Assembly (NCBI RefSeq): GCF_017939625.1
Contig: NZ_JAGKTC010000004.1
Location: forward strand, 146,460 to 210,459
Source of the DNA: Pseudoxanthomonas helianthi
Lineage (GTDB): Bacteria > Pseudomonadota > Gammaproteobacteria > Xanthomonadales > Xanthomonadaceae
Length of the DNA: 64,000 nt
Reading direction: 5' to 3'
A program made the position numbers and the translations under genes. A model generated the notes under the pieces. That model saw nothing but the letters and a program-made list of their open reading frames with translations, was not told the origin of the DNA and ran no database searches. Below, piece by piece: positions 57,050 to 64,000 of this stretch (position 1 is its first letter; each line of letters starts with the position of its first letter).

Positions 57050-57088
57050 CGTTTTTCCGCGGGGCCAGAAGGAGTAAGCGGAAAAACG
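57050..57088. promoter_or_regulatory. Inverted repeat in the csrA leader
   Basis: Eleven-base perfect arms (57050-57060, 57078-57088; CGTTTTTCCGC on the plus strand, left arm) with a 17-base loop, 40-78 bases upstream of the csrA start. It could terminate alaS transcription or structure the csrA mRNA leader. Confidence 0.45.
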
Positions 57089-57169
57089 TTTCCAGTTACT
57101 GGTTCAAAAACGTGAAGCATACAAGGCAGCGGACAGCACTGCCACCCGGGGCGTCATCACCGAAAGTAA

Positions 57170-59836
<2,667 letters not shown>

Positions 59837-59974
59837 CTGGCGGTCTTTGGCGGGCGGGCACGTCCGAACCGTGCGCGATGCCGCCAAGATGCGGCCGCAA
59901 GCTGGAGCAGACAACCCAAAAGGTCGCCAAGGTTAACAAAACCGGCGGCGGAACCGCCGTTTCCGGCCGCCGGG

Positions 59975-61216
59975 CTATGAAGCCGGGTGCGCCGGCAGGC
60001 CCCGCGGTCGGGCAACGCGGCCGGCGAACACCCGGAACAGCGGCCCGGTCAGCACCGTGGACAGCACCGCCAGGGTCACCAGCACGGCGAAGGCGTTGGC
60101 GGAAAGCAGGCCCTTGTCGTGCAGGATGGTCGCCGCGACGATTTCCATCAGCCCCTTGCACTGGAGCAGCGCGCCGACCGCGAGGGTTTCGCGGCGGTCG
60201 AGTGCCGACGAAGGCGGATACAGGCGGATTGCGGCCAGCTTGGCCGATGCGGACAACAGGAACAGGCCGGCGGCAATTCCCATCGAGGTCCAGCCCAGCG
60301 CATCGCCGTCGATGCGCAGGCCGCTGTGGCCGAAGAACAACGGCGCAAGCACGAACAAGGCCAGCGCACCCAGTCGTTCCACCGGCAAACGCGCGATCCA
60401 GTTGGGCGCCATCATCGCTCCGGCGTAATACGCGCCCAGCAATTCATGCAGGCCCAGCGTGGCGCTGGCCCATGCACCGGCCGCAAGCCAGGCCGCGGCC
60501 AGCGGCCCTATCAGCCAGCCCGGCGGCGAAGCGAACCGGCGCAATCCCTGGCCTGCGAGGGCCAACGCGACCAACACCACGACAGCGAACGCGCCGCGCG
60601 TGAAGTCGAAACCGACCTCGCCGACCGCACCTGTGACCAACAGCAAGGTCGCCAGACCGGTCCACAGCACGGCATCGTCGATCACCGCGATCCGCAACGC
60701 GATGTTGCCCAGCGCGCGGTGCCGGTCTTGCAGTTCGCGCACGATGCCGACCAGCACCGGCAAGGCACTGACCGCGACGCATAAACCGATGGCGATCGCC
60801 CCGGTCCACTCGTTGCCGTGCGGCGCACCCCACCCCGGCAATGCCGGCAAGCCCGCACGGGCCACGACCACGCCGGCGGCGAATGGCAACAGCAAGGCCA
60901 GCAGCGCGCTGCCCGCGAGGCGCGGCAACGACAATCCTCTCCCGGACACCGCCGCGCCGTCCGCTTCCATGGCCGGGATCGACCGGGTTTCGAGCCCGGC
61001 GGTGAATGCCAGCAGCAGGACGCCGAGCCAGCCCAGGGTCTGGCCGGCTGCGGTGGCCACCGATGCGCCGATCGATGTTCCGGAAGCCGCCAGAGCCAGG
61101 CCGACGATGATCGGCAGCACGGCGAAGGGAATGCGACGCCCGAGCAAACGCCACAAGCACCAGGGCAGCACGACGAAGACCAACGCATCCGCGATGAACG
61201 ACAGCGTGCCCTGCAC
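59975..61216 (-). CDS. Cation:proton antiporter, CPA2/KefB-like
   Basis: A 413-residue membrane protein with about 12 hydrophobic helices of the Na+/H+ exchanger (CPA) fold. The unwound-helix/ion-site region is LGNIALRIAVIDDAVLWTGLATLLLV, with adjacent acidic residues D-D. No C-terminal TrkA-N domain is seen, so it is a short CPA2-type member. It sits between recX and alaS, where many relatives have no gene. Ion preference is not predictable. Confidence 0.83.
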   Translation of the reverse strand: MQGTLSFIADALVFVVLPWCLWRLLGRRIPFAVLPIIVGLALAASGTSIGASVATAAGQTLGWLGVLLLAFTAGLETRSIPAMEADGAAVSGRGLSLPRLAGSALLALLLPFAAGVVVARAGLPALPGWGAPHGNEWTGAIAIGLCVAVSALPVLVGIVRELQDRHRALGNIALRIAVIDDAVLWTGLATLLLVTGAVGEVGFDFTRGAFAVVVLVALALAGQGLRRFASPPGWLIGPLAAAWLAAGAWASATLGLHELLGAYYAGAMMAPNWIARLPVERLGALALFVLAPLFFGHSGLRIDGDALGWTSMGIAAGLFLLSASAKLAAIRLYPPSSALDRRETLAVGALLQCKGLMEIVAATILHDKGLLSANAFAVLVTLAVLSTVLTGPLFRVFAGRVARPRGLPAHPAS

Positions 61217-61232
61217 TCCCCCTACTCCCGTT

Positions 61233-61766
61233 TCATTCGATCATCGAATCCTCGTCGATGATCTCACGAAGCGTACCGGCGTCGAAGCCTCGCCGCGCCA
61301 ACAGATCGGCGGCCTTGCGCTTCTGCGCCATGTCCCGCGGACCCGCTTCGCCGAAACGACGGCGGACCAGGTCGCGGGCGACCTGCTTCCAGTCGCCTTC
61401 GAAAGCGTCCATCGCGGCGGCGACGGCAGCACGGTCCAGTCCATGCGTACCGAGTTCGGCACGGACATGCAGCGGGCCATAGCCGCCGGCTGCCCGGCTG
61501 CGAACCAGCGACTCGGCGAAACGGGTGTCGTCCTGCCAGCCTTCGCCGGCCAATCGTTCCACCGCCGCTCTTGCCTCTTCGGCTTCAACGCCGCGCGCAG
61601 CCAGCTTGCGGGTCAACTCCTTGCGCGAATGCTCGCGCCGCACTAGCAGGCCCAGCGCGCGCTGCACCGGGGTCGGCTCGGGACGCCGCGACTTGCGGCG
61701 CGTGCCCGCCGGCACGGTATCGCCTTCGCCGGGCAAACGACCGAACTCGTCTTCGCGCTGGGTCAT
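61233..61766 (-). CDS. recX: RecX family regulatory protein
   Basis: A 177-residue inhibitor of RecA filament growth. [25 protein letters not shown] is the first RecX three-helix repeat, and [34 protein letters not shown] and RRFG... follow as the second. A charged 30-residue N-terminal extension precedes the domain. Its start overlaps the TfoX-like gene upstream by four bases. Unlike the common recA-recX order, three genes separate it from recA. Confidence 0.93.
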   Translation of the reverse strand: MTQREDEFGRLPGEGDTVPAGTRRKSRRPEPTPVQRALGLLVRREHSRKELTRKLAARGVEAEEARAAVERLAGEGWQDDTRFAESLVRSRAAGGYGPLHVRAELGTHGLDRAAVAAAMDAFEGDWKQVARDLVRRRFGEAGPRDMAQKRKAADLLARRGFDAGTLREIIDEDSMIE

Positions 61767-62140
61767 TTCTTCGGAGCTTTCTTCGGCGCGGACTTCTTCG
61801 CGGCCTTTACGCCCGTCTTTTTCGCCGGCTTGGGTTTCGGCAAGGACAGGACATCGGCTGTGGCTTGCAGCACGCGTTGCAGCAACTCGGCGTCGTCGAG
61901 GAATTCGTCGAGCACGTAGTAGTCCTTCGCATCCGGATAGGGTTTGCCCGGAGTCACCCGCGGCAGCAATGCGCGACCGGCCTCGGTCGGCTTCAGCAGC
62001 AGGCTGTTGTCGCAGGCGAAGGCCACGACCTTGCCGTCCAGGTACAGCGAATACTCGCCGAACATCTTCTTGTGGGTCAGCCGTGCGCCGAATCCGGCCT
62101 GCTCGTGGATGTAGTCGATGTAATCGCTGTCTGTCGCCAT
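61763..62140 (-). CDS. TfoX N-terminal domain protein with basic, Lys/Ala/Pro-rich tail
   Basis: A 125-residue protein. The TfoX-N domain ([65 protein letters not shown]) is complete at about 1-100. The last 25 residues are a [24 protein letters not shown] tail, like histone H1 or AlgP tails, suggesting nucleic-acid contact. AGAGGA precedes the ATG at 62140, and the 3' end overlaps recX by four bases. Full-length TfoX activates competence, but N-only proteins have no established function. Confidence 0.88.
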   Translation of the reverse strand: MATDSDYIDYIHEQAGFGARLTHKKMFGEYSLYLDGKVVAFACDNSLLLKPTEAGRALLPRVTPGKPYPDAKDYYVLDEFLDDAELLQRVLQATADVLSLPKPKPAKKTGVKAAKKSAPKKAPKK

Positions 62141-62153
62141 GGTCCGATCCTCT

Positions 62154-62543
62154 TCATTCGCGACGCCGGGGCCTGGATACTTGCGCCTGCCCGGCGATTT
62201 CTGCCTGCCGCCGCTTCGACAGGCCCGCCAGCGCCCGATCATAGGACCAAGCGATCAGTTCCTTCAGATAATCGGCCGGTACCGTGCGCACGTCGACGAT
62301 GGTGACCCAGCGGTAGCGCCCCATGTAACGGGCCGGCTTGATACCCGGAATGCCGGTCAACTCCAGGAATCGCTCGGAAGTCACGCGGATGCTGAAGCGC
62401 CAGCGCTCGGGCTCGCTGGTCTTGAAATACGCGAAGCTGCGCTTGTCGACGGAATACACCAGGATGTTGCCTGGCGGACCGATCGACTTCGATGTTGCCG
62501 CGGGGAACCCGCCACAGAAGGCCTTTACCGCCGCGACGTCCAC
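62154..62543 (-). CDS. MmcQ/YjbR-family protein
   Basis: A 129-residue protein of the MmcQ/YjbR fold, with MDVAAVKAFCGGFPAATSKSI, ILVYSVDKRSFAYFKT, FSIRVTSERFLELTGIPGIKPARYMGRYRWVTI and LKELIAWSYDRALAGLSKRRQ. These proteins have a CyaY-like DNA-binding-type fold and are of unknown biochemical role. It lies 13 bp upstream of the TfoX-like gene on the same strand. Confidence 0.88.
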   Translation of the reverse strand: MDVAAVKAFCGGFPAATSKSIGPPGNILVYSVDKRSFAYFKTSEPERWRFSIRVTSERFLELTGIPGIKPARYMGRYRWVTIVDVRTVPADYLKELIAWSYDRALAGLSKRRQAEIAGQAQVSRPRRRE

Positions 62544-62617
62544 GCCACGCTCCGCCGGTCTTCACCGCGCTGGCCGGGTTTTCCGATCAGATCGCACATG
62601 GGCCGCCTCGACGCATG

Positions 62618-63022
62618 TCACTCGACGCCCGGCAGCGAGTAGGCGAACTCGTACAGGTGCTTGCCGTTGTCGATGACGATCTTGAAATCGCCGCTGATTC
62701 CAGCCAATCCATCCGTGCCGGAATCGGGCACGACCTTGACCGAAAGGCTGGGGGCGCCACGCACCATCGTGCCGACGTGGTACAGCGCGAACGAACCCTG
62801 CCGGTCGTCCAGCGTACCGGCCACGCGCTCGACGGCGGTATATACCCCGGAGCCCTGCGCTTCGCCCATCGCGGTGATCATCTGCCCCTGCGTGGTCGCA
62901 ACCAGGTCACCGGTGATCTGCTTGTCGATGCTCATGCGGCCCAGCTTGGCGGCTGTAGCCACGCCTTCGAATTCGAGCGGCTTGAGCGAAACGGTGAACT
63001 CGCCTTTGGCAATTTTGGACAC
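62618..63022 (-). CDS. DUF3224-type protein
   Basis: A 134-residue small beta-barrel-like protein resembling the DUF3224 family: MSKIAKGEFTVSLKPLEFEG, LGRMSIDKQITGDLVATTQGQMITA, GSGVYTAVERVAGTLDDRQGSFALYHVGTM and a C-terminal DGLAGISGDFKIVIDNGKHLYEF. The start is a GTG at 63020-63022 preceded by GGAGGTGCGC, which outweighs any upstream reading. No function is known for the family. It is 168 bp from recA, with two hairpins between them. Confidence 0.82.
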   Translation of the reverse strand: MSKIAKGEFTVSLKPLEFEGVATAAKLGRMSIDKQITGDLVATTQGQMITAMGEAQGSGVYTAVERVAGTLDDRQGSFALYHVGTMVRGAPSLSVKVVPDSGTDGLAGISGDFKIVIDNGKHLYEFAYSLPGVE

Positions 63023-63068
63023 GCGCACCTCCGGTTCGTGGAAACAAACGCCGGGACAAACCGACAGC

Positions 63069-63091
63069 GGCACCCTTGCATGAAGGGTGCC
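63069..63091. terminator. Hairpin between the DUF3224 gene and recA
   Basis: Perfect 9-bp stem GGCACCCTT, loop GCATG, AAGGGTGCC. No T-run follows on the minus strand, so it may be a weak terminator or a leader structure for the DUF3224 gene. Confidence 0.4.
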
Positions 63092-63153
63092 GCGAAAAGC
63101 TTCATCCCTGAAAAAACGCTCCATCACAGCCTTTGCCCATCCATGGGCTGGAA

Positions 63154-63185
63154 GCGGGGCGCCCGCTGACGATCGGGCGCCCCGC
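63154..63185 (-). terminator. Candidate recA terminator hairpin
   Basis: A 12-bp GC stem (GCGGGGCGCCCG, loop CTGACGAT, CGGGCGCCCCGC) starts six bases past the recA stop codon. It is very stable but lacks a T-run. Confidence 0.5.
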
Positions 63186-63191
63186 CCCGCA

Positions 63192-64000
<809 letters not shown>

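Overview
The window is GC-rich chromosomal DNA from a gammaproteobacterium, most likely the family Xanthomonadaceae/Lysobacteraceae (Lysobacter or a close relative). The grounds are the recA-recX-alaS-csrA block at the right end, the strong GC bias at third codon positions, and the dispersed hairpin repeats between genes. No taxon was confirmed by a database search.

Layout. Positions 1-41,632 are a large exopolysaccharide (EPS) locus of the kind that accompanies the XrtA/EpsH (exosortase A) system. It begins with galE (partial), a UDP-sugar dehydrogenase and a UDP-uronate epimerase. An export operon follows (outer-membrane OPX lipoprotein, Wzz-like chain-length protein, CpsD-like partner, beta-barrel protein, and a lipoprotein with a polysaccharide-lyase fold). 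A minus-strand block (9,876-19,015) carries glycosyltransferases, deacetylases, a PaaK-like ligase, a Wzx flippase and an O-antigen-ligase-type polymerase. Further on are a J-domain membrane protein, methyltransferases, more glycosyltransferases, a fused oxidoreductase-epimerase, an acyltransferase, an asparagine-synthase-type amidotransferase, a PQQ-type sugar dehydrogenase, an acyl carrier protein/acyl ligase/NadE-like/GNAT cassette, another deacetylase-glycosyltransferase pair and the priming phosphoglycosyltransferase. No exosortase and no PEP-CTERM protein is visible.

Positions 39,399-56,356 are one minus-strand, tightly packed gene run: a phosphopantetheinyl transferase, a cupin/JmjC-like oxygenase, a hybrid A-T-KS-AT-T-aminotransferase megasynthase, a second megasynthase (C-A-T-C-T plus an exosortase-type alpha/beta hydrolase domain), a stand-alone hydrolase of the same type and a secreted beta-helix protein. 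It leads directly to the priming EPS glycosyltransferase. The simplest reading is that a small beta-amino-acid-containing peptide-polyketide is made here and either decorates the polysaccharide or is co-produced with it. This is the most novel part of the window.

Positions 56,424-64,000 are housekeeping: tRNA-Arg(ACG), tRNA-Ser(GCT), csrA, alaS, a cation/proton antiporter, recX, a TfoX-N protein with a histone-like tail, a YjbR/MmcQ protein, a DUF3224-type protein and the 3' part of recA. Only the 3' end of recA and the 5' end of galE lie inside the window.
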